64,000 nucleotides of DNA from JALHOQ01 sp043757545. Lineage in GTDB: Bacteria > Bdellovibrionota > Bdellovibrionia > Bdellovibrionales > UBA1609. The stretch is taken from the NCBI GenBank assembly GCA_043757545.1, contig JAYVPG010000021.1:1-64000 (forward strand), given 5' to 3'. The number at the start of each line of letters is the position of its first letter. Within the stretch, counting starts at the first letter, position 1. The notes under the pieces are model-generated. The model made no database searches. It saw only the letters and a program-made list of their open reading frames with translations, and had not been told where the DNA came from. The position numbers and the translations under genes are program-made. Below, one piece after another: positions 1 through 9,028 of this stretch.

Positions 1-894
1 AATGAAGCTCTTGAGATGTCCATAGATCTCGTAGCCCTCCTTGTCGATGTCGCCCCAGTATAGAAGCGGGCGCGGCAGGCGGTGATGAAAGTTTCGCAGG
101 AGTGCTACCTTCCAACCGCTTCCCCATAAAATCATACGCTCATTGCTCTTTGCGACCTCTGAATAAAAAGTCTCAAGATTTTCTACGATCAAAGTCCCAG
201 CTGAGCTTGTGAACTGGTAATCCGCGATCCAATCCTCGCTTAGTAAGCCATTGAAATTCGTCAATCGCGCCCGTTGATAAATACAAGTAGGTGCGAAAAA
301 GCGAAACTCCACGGGACGGTCAAGAAGCTCGAAATATCTGAAAAACTGTCGCCACGAAGCGGATTCTCCACGCCAAATACTGAACATGCGCAAAAGCAAA
401 GACTCCCGACCAATCAGTTTGGTTGAATTGGCATGTTGCACTTGTCGAGGCAAAAGTCCCCGAACCTCTAAGCGGTGGTCGAGTAAATAAGCGAAAACTT
501 CGAAACAAGCGCGGGTCAAAGAGGGGTCTTGAACCACCTCCCGATATGCCTCGCGGATTGCGGTATCGGAGGCAAGTGCGGCGAATTGTTTTCGCCACGT
601 ACCGACTTCTGCTCGCAGCGCCGCGAGATGAGGCCTTTGACGCAAGAGCGCTTGTTCATCCATACGCAAAAGAGCCGGGCGCGAAACCTTAACCCAACCC
701 TCTTTCACCGAGCGATACTCGATGACGGTGACAACTTCTTGCCCCCTTAGTTCGCGCTCTAGCAATTCATAAAAATCAGCGTTGCCCGACTTGCGTCGGA
801 TTGGGAAAAAGAATTCGTTTTTCCCCTCCAAAACGAAGTCACGCTCCGCACCCTCAAGCAAAGCATCGAGATCGAGAAACCTATTCGTTGTCAT
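1..894 (-). CDS. jetD: Wadjet protein JetD (TOPRIM nuclease), C-terminus cut by window edge
   Basis: This is the last gene of the Wadjet operon; its 3' end lies left of the window, so only about 298 residues are visible. I read it by hand from the ATG at 894. The start overlaps the jetC stop in an ATGA junction, which implies translational coupling. The N-terminal part (roughly residues 1-170) looks like the DUF3322 region. The C-terminal part starts a TOPRIM-type DUF2220 domain, with a VENLETF stretch supplying the acidic residue and a YWGDIDKEGY stretch supplying the D-x-D pair. In known Wadjet systems JetD is the nuclease that cleaves plasmid DNA after the JetABC condensin extrudes it. Identification is strong because of the neighbours; completeness cannot be judged here. 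Confidence 0.9.
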   Translation of the reverse strand, partial: MTTNRFLDLDALLEGAERDFVLEGKNEFFFPIRRKSGNADFYELLERELRGQEVVTVIEYRSVKEGWVKVSRPALLRMDEQALLRQRPHLAALRAEVGTWRKQFAALASDTAIREAYREVVQDPSLTRACFEVFAYLLDHRLEVRGLLPRQVQHANSTKLIGRESLLLRMFSIWRGESASWRQFFRYFELLDRPVEFRFFAPTCIYQRARLTNFNGLLSEDWIADYQFTSSAGTLIVENLETFYSEVAKSNERMILWGSGWKVALLRNFHHRLPRPLLYWGDIDKEGYEIYGHLKSFI

Positions 895-3800
895 GTGACG
901 AGCGACGGCCCCGCCGCAGACTGCGCTGCGGTCGCCAACAGTCTCTCGTAATCCTCCTTTGAACTCAGGCGATAGGACTGTACTTTGGAACGCTCCGCAG
1001 AGACCTTGTGTACTAGCACTAAATGGCTGATGCCGTCGGCGAGCAGATCCATTTTTGACATGGGACTTACGAGCACGCTTTGAAATCCCATTTGGTCGAG
1101 AAGTTTCAAAATTTCGCGCGGCTTCTCGTTGTCAAACTTTCCTCCGAACTCATCGAGAATGATCAACCGTGGAGTGTCCGCGCCCGCCACCGGATCATGA
1201 AATTTAAATCGATAAGCAAGACACGATGCCAACAATGCATATGCCAATTGCGTCGTCTGCGCTGAACTTTTGGCATCTTTGCGGGCACCAGAAAATACCT
1301 CCACAATCACATCTGATCCCGCGATCTCACGGCGTAACGAATGCACACTGAATTGAAAGTGATTGCGTACATCGGTAACGTAGGTGCGATACGCGGGATC
1401 CTTTTGAAAATCGTCAACGAACGGCAGGAGCGCGGACATGATCAATTGGCTCTGAGATTCGACTTGTGCACGCATACTCGGGCTCAAAGTCCGCTCCACG
1501 TCACCCATACTCTTGCGAAACTTGCGGATCCGCTCGTCAATTGAGGCTTGAGCGTCGATACGCAAATAGCGCTTCTCGGTGGCTAAATCTTCAAAGTTCG
1601 TGAGCTGCAAAACGTCGTTGATCGAGCGAATCGTCTCGCCAGCCTCATGCACACGAGACTTGATTTCGTTGATCGTATCTTTGACCGAATCTAAAAGGAC
1701 CTGATCGAAAAACTTCTTCCACTTCTCTTGGGCCTTCGGGAGTTCAGTACCCTTCAGGCGCTCCTCGGCACCATTCCACTCTCCAATAAAGTGATCGACC
1801 TGAAAGTCGACGCCCATATCATAAGGCAGGTTCGGATCGTTGAAGGTGTGGCGATAGTTGCCGAGATTGACCGCCGCCAACGAGATCGCACGGCCCTTCG
1901 CCGCCTCCATCTTTTGCGCCTCCTCTTTCAGCTCTCCCTCGGCCTGCAAACGCGAAACCGCCCGCCGCGCCAGTTCCTTTTCGGTATCTAAAAGCGCGGT
2001 CTCGAGCGCGGATTCCCCACCCAACTGACTCTTCAGATCGTGAAAAAGCTTAGAACCCTTTAAATTTTCTTCGCGCAGAGGAAGCAAACCCTTCACTTTG
2101 TGGCTCAACTCTCCCTTCGTAGTATGCTCAGACTCGAGTGACAGCAGTCCTTTCATCAGACCTTGCGCCCTCGTCTCCAGATCAAGGACTTCTCGGCGCA
2201 AGATTTCATAGTCGGGATTCTCCGCCAGCAGGTTCTGCTTTTTGGCTTCAAGATCTAACACGCGCGCGCTATCCACATCGAGTGAACTGACGTTTTGATA
2301 TCCCTCCTTGATTTCAAGATAAAGGCGTTCGCCTTCCTCCGCCGAAAACCGGTTTTTGAGTTTCGCCTCGATTGAGTTGCGTATTTGCAGATGTTCGGTA
2401 TTTAACCGATGAAGATCGATTGTCAGTCGCTCAACGGTATCGGCGTTGTCCCAGCCTAAAGAAAAGGCGAAATCTCTCTTGAGTTTACGCATAGTGCGCC
2501 GGTCTTTCTTGACCAAACCCTCGGATGTCACAAGCTTGCCTTCCTCCGTCTTGAAACGCTTAAGATCGACGAGCCGATAATTGAACGTCGAATGTAACCA
2601 ACGCTTAAGATAAATATAAAATGGATGATCTGCCGCTTGTCGAAGCTCGATCATACTCAAAATGCTATCTGTTCCATGCTCTTCATCATAAGTATTGTCC
2701 CGGTCTTCGGGCTCTAGCTCAATGAGATCAATACGTTTGGCGGTCACGTCCGCGCGCAGTCCCTCCTGATCCAGCCAACGGGTGAAGTCGCTAAGAGTAT
2801 CGGGGTGGCAGAGCAAATTGCGCGCGATCGGAACCAGCACCGATTCTACTGCCCGTCGGCAATGCTTGAACTCACGCTTCACTTGAATCAACTCGCCGAC
2901 AAATAACAAATGATTGGTGGGAATTTTCAAAGCCTTCACAGCTTCTTGGCGGATGGCATGCAAATCGCGCGGGATCAACGTGCCACTTTTCGAAATATGC
3001 TCAAGCTCCTCACGCAATTCGCGACTGACGGCCTCGCCCGCAAATTTCTTTTCACGTAGGCCCTCGATCGCCAGACCCAGCGCGGTGATCTCTTGCCGAT
3101 TCGCTTCTATTTTTTTCTCTAAGCCCTCTAAAAAGCGAAGCCATGCGGTGTTACCCGAAGGTAATTTGATCAATAACGCTTGTGCGCGGGCTCTCCACTT
3201 TTCGATCGTCTTTTGCGTCCAGGAGATTTTTTCTTTGAATACGCGCAATTCACTTTCAATACCGGCCAGCACGGTTTCTACATCGCTGCTGCGTAGTCGC
3301 GCTTGCGCCGACCGCAAACTCTCTGTCGCCGACTCGCTATCTTGCCTCACTATCGGAAGCCTAGTCTCGATCGCCAAGATCTCACTGGCCAGCTGATCTT
3401 GCTGGCGCAAGAGATCTCGCAACTCGAGCCATTCGCGATGTAAACTGAGCAAACGCAAACGGCGCTCAATTTCGGTGCCCTTCTCGGAAAATTCGCGCAG
3501 CCGGTTGAGCTCGCGCAAGATACGCCCAATCATACTCAGCTTAGCTTCACAATTTTCAATTGAGAATGCGATCTCTTGACCACTGCGCACATTCTCCATA
3601 AGACGATCAAGATTTGGATTGTCTTGTTCGATCAGCATATTCTCGCGGATAAATTGATCGATATTGGAAATCGACTTCACGAAAAAGGCGCGGTTCAGAA
3701 TCTTTAGATCGTCGCGCGAAATGCCGCCAAGAGCCTGGCTGAGCGCAGAAAAATAGGCCTGCACAGTTTCAAACGGCTGCACATGAGGAAGAGTCGTGCG

Positions 3801-4346
3801 CAGATGCTGGCGGAACGCCTTGGCCGTCACCGGAGTTTTTCCGTCGGGGCAAAGCGCTTGCAACCCCAGTTCCCGATAGCTGAGAAACGCCAACTGAGTG
3901 TCACTGACCTTATAGTTTTGATACCACCAGGTGCGCCCGAGCGTCAGCTTGCGATCTGGATGAGAGTTGTGCGCGAAGGTAAGCAAAATGAATGAGCATC
4001 CGTCTTTGCGACCGTAGATGGCCTCGGGCTCCATCGCAATTCCGGTACTTGAAGAGTGCTTGCCCAGGACGTAATCACGGATCGTGCGGCCGCCGCCGCT
4101 ACCACTTTCGACGTCGTTGGTGACTCCCAACTTCAAAGATCCTTCAAACGGCAAAAGCGCGATCATTAGGGCGTCAATCAAAGTGGATTTGCCCGAACCA
4201 TTGACACCAAGAATAGCGCTGGCAGACGGAGGCGAGAAGAGTGGGCCTGACTCTGAGGCTTCGTGCAAAGAGAATTTTTGGTAGCCGTGAAAATTGCCCC
4301 AATTTAAAATTTCGATCCGGGAGAGGCCATAGCCGCCTTCTAACAT
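891..4346 (-). CDS. jetC: Wadjet protein JetC, SMC/MukB-like ATPase
   Basis: This 1151-residue protein is the SMC-like motor of Wadjet. The Walker A motif GVNGSGKST lies at residues 47-55. Long charged, helix-rich coiled-coil stretches fill the middle. A conserved QTTQLAYALL segment near residue 1030 is in the signature position, and the Walker B motif LIILDEFGGKFD starts near residue 1061. Length fits the JetC family. The start codon overlaps the jetB stop by one base (TAATG) and a GGAGAA ribosome site lies 8 bases upstream. With JetA (kleisin) and JetB it should form a cytoplasmic loop-extruding condensin that senses small circular DNA; that role is family knowledge. Confidence 0.93.
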   Translation of the reverse strand: MLEGGYGLSRIEILNWGNFHGYQKFSLHEASESGPLFSPPSASAILGVNGSGKSTLIDALMIALLPFEGSLKLGVTNDVESGSGGGRTIRDYVLGKHSSSTGIAMEPEAIYGRKDGCSFILLTFAHNSHPDRKLTLGRTWWYQNYKVSDTQLAFLSYRELGLQALCPDGKTPVTAKAFRQHLRTTLPHVQPFETVQAYFSALSQALGGISRDDLKILNRAFFVKSISNIDQFIRENMLIEQDNPNLDRLMENVRSGQEIAFSIENCEAKLSMIGRILRELNRLREFSEKGTEIERRLRLLSLHREWLELRDLLRQQDQLASEILAIETRLPIVRQDSESATESLRSAQARLRSSDVETVLAGIESELRVFKEKISWTQKTIEKWRARAQALLIKLPSGNTAWLRFLEGLEKKIEANRQEITALGLAIEGLREKKFAGEAVSRELREELEHISKSGTLIPRDLHAIRQEAVKALKIPTNHLLFVGELIQVKREFKHCRRAVESVLVPIARNLLCHPDTLSDFTRWLDQEGLRADVTAKRIDLIELEPEDRDNTYDEEHGTDSILSMIELRQAADHPFYIYLKRWLHSTFNYRLVDLKRFKTEEGKLVTSEGLVKKDRRTMRKLKRDFAFSLGWDNADTVERLTIDLHRLNTEHLQIRNSIEAKLKNRFSAEEGERLYLEIKEGYQNVSSLDVDSARVLDLEAKKQNLLAENPDYEILRREVLDLETRAQGLMKGLLSLESEHTTKGELSHKVKGLLPLREENLKGSKLFHDLKSQLGGESALETALLDTEKELARRAVSRLQAEGELKEEAQKMEAAKGRAISLAAVNLGNYRHTFNDPNLPYDMGVDFQVDHFIGEWNGAEERLKGTELPKAQEKWKKFFDQVLLDSVKDTINEIKSRVHEAGETIRSINDVLQLTNFEDLATEKRYLRIDAQASIDERIRKFRKSMGDVERTLSPSMRAQVESQSQLIMSALLPFVDDFQKDPAYRTYVTDVRNHFQFSVHSLRREIAGSDVIVEVFSGARKDAKSSAQTTQLAYALLASCLAYRFKFHDPVAGADTPRLIILDEFGGKFDNEKPREILKLLDQMGFQSVLVSPMSKMDLLADGISHLVLVHKVSAERSKVQSYRLSSKEDYERLLATAAQSAAGPSLVT

Positions 4347-4960
4347 TAGAGTTCTCCTGACTCGGTAAGGTCCGTGACGCCGTCCTGACCGATGTGGGCA
4401 AAATAGCTTTCGGCACGCGTGCGCAGATGCTGAATTTGATCTGCCGGCAATAGAAGGTCACATAAGGCTGTAATCTCAAAATGGCCGCTATCTGCCGCAG
4501 TTTCTAGAATCACTTGAATATCGGTCAACTCGTCAACTGCGCGGCGAAACTGTCGCTCGAACTGGTTGTCGATACGTGCGCGGCTAAACTGCTGGAGAAA
4601 TTCGCGCATCTCAAGCGCACCGATGAGGGGAATATCGTCACCCGTCGGCTGCAAATAAAACTGCAGTCGATGCTGACGCAGCCGTAGCATCAGCACGGAT
4701 GCATAGGGCCCGAGTGTATGTGGACGGGATAGGCGAATCGCAAGCAGCTCTTCAATCTCCTCAGCTAGCGGTCGCAGATAGGCTAGGCCAAGTGCTTCAT
4801 CGACCTCCAGCATCGCCGCGAATGATTGGACGATAGTCTGAATGCGCGCGCGTTGGTCTATGATTGCCTTGAACCAATGTTCGTTACGCGACCTCAATAT
4901 ATAACGCGATCTTAAGAGCCGACGCAAACAGCCGGCCAATTCGAGTTCAAGCTTGTCCAT
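4346..4960 (-). CDS. jetB: Wadjet protein JetB (MukE-like, DUF4194)
   Basis: This 204-residue, mostly helical protein sits between jetA and jetC and matches JetB in size and order. JetB is the MukE-like accessory subunit that binds the kleisin JetA. A GALEMREFLQQFSRARI stretch near residues 113-129 and a following VDELTDIQVI segment are typical of DUF4194. It overlaps jetA by 14 bases and jetC by 1 base, so the operon is translated as a coupled unit. No enzymatic motif is expected or seen. The name rests on operon position plus family resemblance. Confidence 0.88.
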   Translation of the reverse strand: MDKLELELAGCLRRLLRSRYILRSRNEHWFKAIIDQRARIQTIVQSFAAMLEVDEALGLAYLRPLAEEIEELLAIRLSRPHTLGPYASVLMLRLRQHRLQFYLQPTGDDIPLIGALEMREFLQQFSRARIDNQFERQFRRAVDELTDIQVILETAADSGHFEITALCDLLLPADQIQHLRTRAESYFAHIGQDGVTDLTESGEL

Positions 4961-6464
4961 AGGGTATCAATTCCTTTCTGCGCAAAATGAACGCAGGAGC
5001 CCGAGCGATAACGTAGCTTCCGTATTTCGACTCGATTTTCAGGTCCGCCTCACCATCGTCGGTACATTCAATCCCGCTATGAAAGAGTCCGATCTCGCCC
5101 AACACATAATACTCCGCCAAACCACGCGGAAAAACGTGATCGCGCGCGCGCAGCTCGCCGTGCTGATCCAGATAGTCAAGCAGACGAATCAAAATGTCTT
5201 TGAGTGTCCCTTCTTCAGATCGTACTAGCTCGAGAAAAAGCTCGCGTTCTTGAAGTCTATCGAAGGCTTCTTCATTGATGGATTGTGCCGCAACCTCAAG
5301 TGGAAGAGCGAAAGAAAATAACTCCACCGGCCCGGGCTCAAACTCTTCGCGCATCGAAATGACCAACGGTGAGTCTTGCCAGAATTCAAGGCTTCTCTCC
5401 GGATGAGCCACCATCTGCGCCAGTAAATCATGAAGGGCGGATCGCAATCCTCGCACGTCGGTAGAAATCGAATACAGCACCTGCTGTTGTAAAATCCGCA
5501 ACTGAGCCTTGATCTTTTCTTGAATGCTGGAGTCAGCCTGCCCGAACCGATGCATAAAGCCACGAAGGTTAGAGCGTTTGACCAGATCATGATCCACCAA
5601 CTCTTTTCCCTCGATCGAATGCAGCAAGCGATCGACATTGCGCAAAGTGAAGCGAGCTTGAAAACCCTCAAGATGCGAGAGCAATTCCTTGGCTTGCACG
5701 TAACTTGTGTATTGAGGAGAAGCATAGAGTCCATCATAAAAATCAGCGACCGCACCGAGCGTTTCACCGGCCGAACGTTGAGTTTGAAAATAGCCGGCCG
5801 CGAGCTCTTTACGTTGTTGTTCGATGGCGCCCTTGACGTCCTCAATGGATTGCAAAATATGAATCGCCGCCTCCTCGGCCTGACTAAACAAGGCTTCATT
5901 CGAGTGCGCCAACGGCAGCAATTGCGCCGATGCCAGACCCTCCTCACGAATGCGCGTCAGATCGTCGCGCAGGGCAGCGATTTTCTCTTGGTGGTGGAGA
6001 ACAGCCTCCTCAACACTCATCTGGCCGCGACTAATCAAAATATCATTGAGGGCACCGAGCAGAGTTTCAGCGCCGGTCCCACTGAATTTATGGCGCTGGT
6101 TGAGCAAAGACTCGATCCATTGCAATAGCGTCTTACCTGCGCGCGTTGGCTCGAGGTAACGTTGACCAAGTTGGTCGTGCGAATCCTGCAATACTTCTAG
6201 CTCTCCGATCGCCATCGCAAAAAAATTCGCCACCTTTTGCTCGAGGAAGGTGACCTCCCGCCTGGCGGAATAAAAGCGCATCGCCAAAGCCCGAACCAGA
6301 TCCATCGGAACTCGGGTGCCATGCTCTTCTAAAAGATCGTAAATCTGCGCCAACAACTGCAAATATTCGCGCCAATCTTCTTTCTGAAGCAACAAGAGAT
6401 AGGGGTGATGGCGAAACAAGGCCCCCAAACTCTCATCGTTTATAGCGCTCGCCCTTTTAGACAT
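4947..6464 (-). CDS. jetA: Wadjet protein JetA (MukF-like kleisin, DUF3375)
   Basis: First gene of the jetABCD operon, 505 residues. The N-terminal 90 residues form a winged-helix-like segment (HHPYLLLLQKEDW then LVRALAMRFYSARREV) typical of DUF3375 kleisins. The middle is helical and the C-terminus again looks winged-helix-like. In type I Wadjet, JetA bridges the JetC heads and recruits JetB. The gene is divergent from a fic gene, with about 220 bp between them that contain a 12-bp perfect inverted repeat, so expression of both could be linked. Gene order A-B-C-D identifies Wadjet type I. All four genes look intact as far as seen. Confidence 0.9.
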   Translation of the reverse strand: MSKRASAINDESLGALFRHHPYLLLLQKEDWREYLQLLAQIYDLLEEHGTRVPMDLVRALAMRFYSARREVTFLEQKVANFFAMAIGELEVLQDSHDQLGQRYLEPTRAGKTLLQWIESLLNQRHKFSGTGAETLLGALNDILISRGQMSVEEAVLHHQEKIAALRDDLTRIREEGLASAQLLPLAHSNEALFSQAEEAAIHILQSIEDVKGAIEQQRKELAAGYFQTQRSAGETLGAVADFYDGLYASPQYTSYVQAKELLSHLEGFQARFTLRNVDRLLHSIEGKELVDHDLVKRSNLRGFMHRFGQADSSIQEKIKAQLRILQQQVLYSISTDVRGLRSALHDLLAQMVAHPERSLEFWQDSPLVISMREEFEPGPVELFSFALPLEVAAQSINEEAFDRLQERELFLELVRSEEGTLKDILIRLLDYLDQHGELRARDHVFPRGLAEYYVLGEIGLFHSGIECTDDGEADLKIESKYGSYVIARAPAFILRRKELIPYGQA

Positions 6465-6631
6465 TCCCTATCCTTGTTTACCAACAGAATCTCTATCAAT
6501 TCCCGGGCCATAGGTCATACGCTTTTTGCCGGTAGAGCGAAGGTTCGGGCGTCCGATCTTCGGAGGCCGGACGCCTTTAGAGCCACCCAAATCCCCACCC
6601 TCAGACTCTCTATCGGATTTCACTCACAATT

Positions 6632-6659
6632 ATATCTATATATACCCATATATAGATAT
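6632..6659. promoter_or_regulatory. AT-rich inverted repeat between jetA and fic
   Basis: A perfect 12-bp inverted repeat (ATATCTATATAT, then ACCC, then ATATATAGATAT) lies in the divergent jetA-fic intergenic region, 23 bp upstream of the fic ATG at 6682. It is followed by two direct copies of TTTATGGAT. The size and position fit an operator for a dimeric regulator, possibly the winged-helix tail of the Fic protein itself. A cruciform or a hairpin in the fic leader is the alternative. Confidence 0.55.
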
Positions 6660-6681
6660 TTTATGGATTTTATGGATATAT

Positions 6682-7773
6682 ATGGCTATATTAGAGGGTA
6701 TGAGAGCGCCAAAAATTGACAAGTTAACCAAAGAGATCGTGAACCTTATCGGTGAGCTCGATGAGTTCAAAGGAAGATGGGCAGCCACACAAGCACTGGC
6801 ACCTGATCGGTTGGCGGCCCTCCGCCAAGTGGCTACCATTGAATCCGTAGGATCCAGTACTCGAATTGAAGGCGTGAAACTCACCAACTCCGAAATTGAA
6901 GCCCTACTTCGCGGCGTGAAAACATATTCGTTTCGATCCCGCGACGAACAAGAAGTGGCTGGCTATGCGGAACTGATGGAAATGATCTTCGCGTCATTCA
7001 AAGACATTTCGTTTTCCGAAAACCATATTAAGCAGCTGCACGGCGTTCTACTCAAGTACAGCACCAAGGATGATCGACATCGTGGTAACTACAAGAAGTT
7101 TGCAAACAGCGTAGAAGCCTTCGGCGCCGACGGCAAAAGCAAGGGCGTGATTTTTCATACTGCGGCACCATTTGATACACCGGCACTGATGAAAGGCCTT
7201 ATCGAATGGACGAACACGCAAATCACCGACAGAGAGGTGCATCCGCTTCTCGTGGTAGCCATATTCGTTGTCGTGTTCTTGCACATCCATCCGTTTCAAG
7301 ACGGCAATGGCCGCCTGTCACGCGCCCTGACAACTTTGCTACTTTTACAGCTTGGATATACCTACGTACCCTACAGTTCCTTTGAACGGATTATTGAAGA
7401 GAACAAAGATGCCTACTACCTGGCTCTGCGCCGTGGGCAATCCGAGCTCGAAGAAAGCACTAAGCCCAAGAACAAAACAAAACCGGGCGGCGTAAACAAT
7501 TGGTTAGAATTCTTTCTCAGGTCCATGCAAAAGCAAAAGATCGCACTCGAAGCGAAAATGAAAGACGAAATGGTGGCAGCAAAAATGCCGCGCCTTTCAC
7601 TTCAGATCATCGAGCTTATCAAAAGCCGTGGGCCGACCTCCGTCAGCGAGGCGGTGGCCACTATTGGTGCCAATCGTAATACGGTAAAAGTGCATTTCAG
7701 AAATTTAGTGAATGATGGACACCTAAGTAAAGAAGGCATTGGGCGCGGCACGAGATATCGAATCCGGTCTTGA
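6682..7773 (+). CDS. Fic family protein with C-terminal winged helix
   Basis: Fic proteins transfer AMP (sometimes other groups) from a nucleotide onto target hydroxyls. The catalytic loop HPFQDGNGR lies near residues 203-211. The inhibitory-helix motif STRIEG ([S/T]xxxE[G/N]) is near residue 60, N-terminal to the Fic core, marking a self-contained class II-type enzyme. The last ~50 residues (TSVSEAVATIGANRNTVKVH) form a winged-helix DNA-binding domain. I take ATG 6682; ATG 6700 is also possible, because the AGAGGG before it is too close to be a good ribosome site. Longer upstream translation is low-complexity and unlikely. The target is unknown; autoregulation or regulation of the neighbouring Wadjet operon is possible. 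Confidence 0.9.
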   Translation: MAILEGMRAPKIDKLTKEIVNLIGELDEFKGRWAATQALAPDRLAALRQVATIESVGSSTRIEGVKLTNSEIEALLRGVKTYSFRSRDEQEVAGYAELMEMIFASFKDISFSENHIKQLHGVLLKYSTKDDRHRGNYKKFANSVEAFGADGKSKGVIFHTAAPFDTPALMKGLIEWTNTQITDREVHPLLVVAIFVVVFLHIHPFQDGNGRLSRALTTLLLLQLGYTYVPYSSFERIIEENKDAYYLALRRGQSELEESTKPKNKTKPGGVNNWLEFFLRSMQKQKIALEAKMKDEMVAAKMPRLSLQIIELIKSRGPTSVSEAVATIGANRNTVKVHFRNLVNDGHLSKEGIGRGTRYRIRS

Positions 7774-7793
7774 GCGCCCACCCAGCCACGGCG

Positions 7794-8192
7794 TTAGCTA
7801 AACCCATAGCCTCCACCCTCCCCAAGAGTACTCTCACCCGACTTAAATCGATTTACAATATTTTGCACAGCCGCCCAACTCCATTTACGTCCGATGCGCG
7901 ATGCCACCTTTTTCTTGTTTAGCTCAAGCGTAATGTAATGGGTGGAAACACCACTGCCCCATCTCTGATGTATCACTTGCAGTATCGGAAACTCGATCGG
8001 GTGTTTCGTGATACGTCCCTCTGAGTAACAAAATCCAAAAAATGGTTTACACGAGCCCTTGCCTTTGTAGCGCGCGGATTCAACGGTAGATACTGCGCGC
8101 TTCGGGCGCGTATGCACCGATTGCTGTTTGAGTGTTACGAGAATTTTGTGTTTTGAGCAGCCATACAATTTTGCTACGTCCGCCACAGACAT
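7794..8192 (-). CDS. Serine-recombinase-like DNA-binding protein without catalytic domain (copy 1)
   Basis: A 132-residue protein with an N-terminal helix-turn-helix (MSVADVAKLYGCSKHKI) and a stretch resembling the Recombinase domain of large serine recombinases: FFGFCYSEGRITKHP, then LNKKKVASRIGRKWSW, then VQNIVNRF. The N-terminal resolvase catalytic domain is absent. It is a paralogue of the protein at 10805-11290. Homology continues in frame upstream of this ATG to about 8262 (a HPLEFLKIP stretch aligning with HDFIDLQIP in copy 2), yet that extension has no ATG, GTG or TTG. The gene is therefore either started late, started at a rare codon, or 5'-degenerate. Function unknown; DNA binding is inferred. 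Confidence 0.7.
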   Translation of the reverse strand: MSVADVAKLYGCSKHKILVTLKQQSVHTRPKRAVSTVESARYKGKGSCKPFFGFCYSEGRITKHPIEFPILQVIHQRWGSGVSTHYITLELNKKKVASRIGRKWSWAAVQNIVNRFKSGESTLGEGGGYGFS

Positions 8193-8420
8193 GCCTTTTC
8201 GGTAGCTTTCGACTATCCTCTTAGAAAAATCGACTCTTTCTAAGAGAGGGATCTTAAGAAATTCAAGGGGATGGCCGTGCTTGGATATTGGTGGCTTGGG
8301 ATCGCCATGTAAGATTTACATGGTTCTCGACCTACAGCTTACGTCAGGATATCTAGCCGAATCCACTCGACTTTTGCCTAGTATCTTGTTCGTGCTTACA
8401 TTCCTATATGTACGCCATAG

Positions 8421-8436
8421 GCATACAATTGTATGC
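8421..8436. promoter_or_regulatory. 16-bp perfect palindrome upstream of wHTH-MNT gene
   Basis: GCATACAATTGTATGC is a perfect 16-bp palindrome ending 13 bp before the ATG at 8450. The flanks CATAG and CTATG extend the symmetry with a one-base offset. The downstream gene encodes a winged-helix protein, so an autoregulatory operator is the simplest reading, as in many toxin-antitoxin operons. Confidence 0.6.
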
Positions 8437-8449
8437 TATGAAGATATAT

Positions 8450-9028
8450 ATGAATTTACTCGCGCAAATCTTATCAAGCCACGTTCGTGCCGAAATATTC
8501 CGTTTGCTTTTTAATAGCAATAAATCGTCCATTTATCTTCGCAACCTTCAGAGACAATCTGGTTTTTCGATTGGAACAATCCAAAAAGAAATCGCTCACC
8601 TTAAACGATTAGATCTTGTTACCTCCGAGCGTGACGGAAATCGGCTTTATTACGCTGCGAATTCAAGTCATCCTCTTTATAAAGAAATTTGCGGTCTTGT
8701 CGAAAAGACATCCGGAGTTGCTGAAAGCCTAAGAGAAATCTTGGGTTCAATCAATCGAATCGAATGCGCATTTATTTTTGGCTCTTTCGCTAAGGGAGCG
8801 GAAAAATCTCATAGCGATATCGATCTGATTATTATCGGTACCATCGGACTTAGGATTCTTTCATCAAAATTCAAAGAGTTGACGGAGAAAACACAGCGTG
8901 AGATCAATCCACACGTCTACTCGATGAAATCGTGGAAGGAAAAACTGAAGAAAAAAGATCACTTCATCAAAAGCGTAATCGGTGAAAAGAAGGTATTTCT
9001 GATCGGAGATGAAAATGTCTTTAGCTGA
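8450..9028 (+). CDS. Winged-helix plus nucleotidyltransferase (MNT) protein, probable antitoxin
   Basis: The N-terminal ~80 residues form an ArsR-like winged helix (LSSHVRAEIFRLLF, then SGFSIGTIQKEIAHLKRLDL). The C-terminal half is a minimal nucleotidyltransferase with GSFAKG near residue 111 and SDIDL near residue 122, an exact GS-x10-DxD active site. Such MNT proteins commonly pair with HEPN proteins; some MNTs AMPylate and silence the HEPN ribonuclease. I prefer ATG 8450 (weak GAAG ribosome site six bases upstream); ATG 8438 also fits. The stop overlaps the HEPN start by 14 bases, showing coupling. A 16-bp palindrome sits just upstream, suggesting autoregulation. Confidence 0.83.
   Translation: MNLLAQILSSHVRAEIFRLLFNSNKSSIYLRNLQRQSGFSIGTIQKEIAHLKRLDLVTSERDGNRLYYAANSSHPLYKEICGLVEKTSGVAESLREILGSINRIECAFIFGSFAKGAEKSHSDIDLIIIGTIGLRILSSKFKELTEKTQREINPHVYSMKSWKEKLKKKDHFIKSVIGEKKVFLIGDENVFS

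Noticed and set aside
2914..3396. Open frame opposite jetC (160 codons)
   Set aside because: It mirrors the jetC coding strand, has no ribosome site or family match, and is an antisense shadow.
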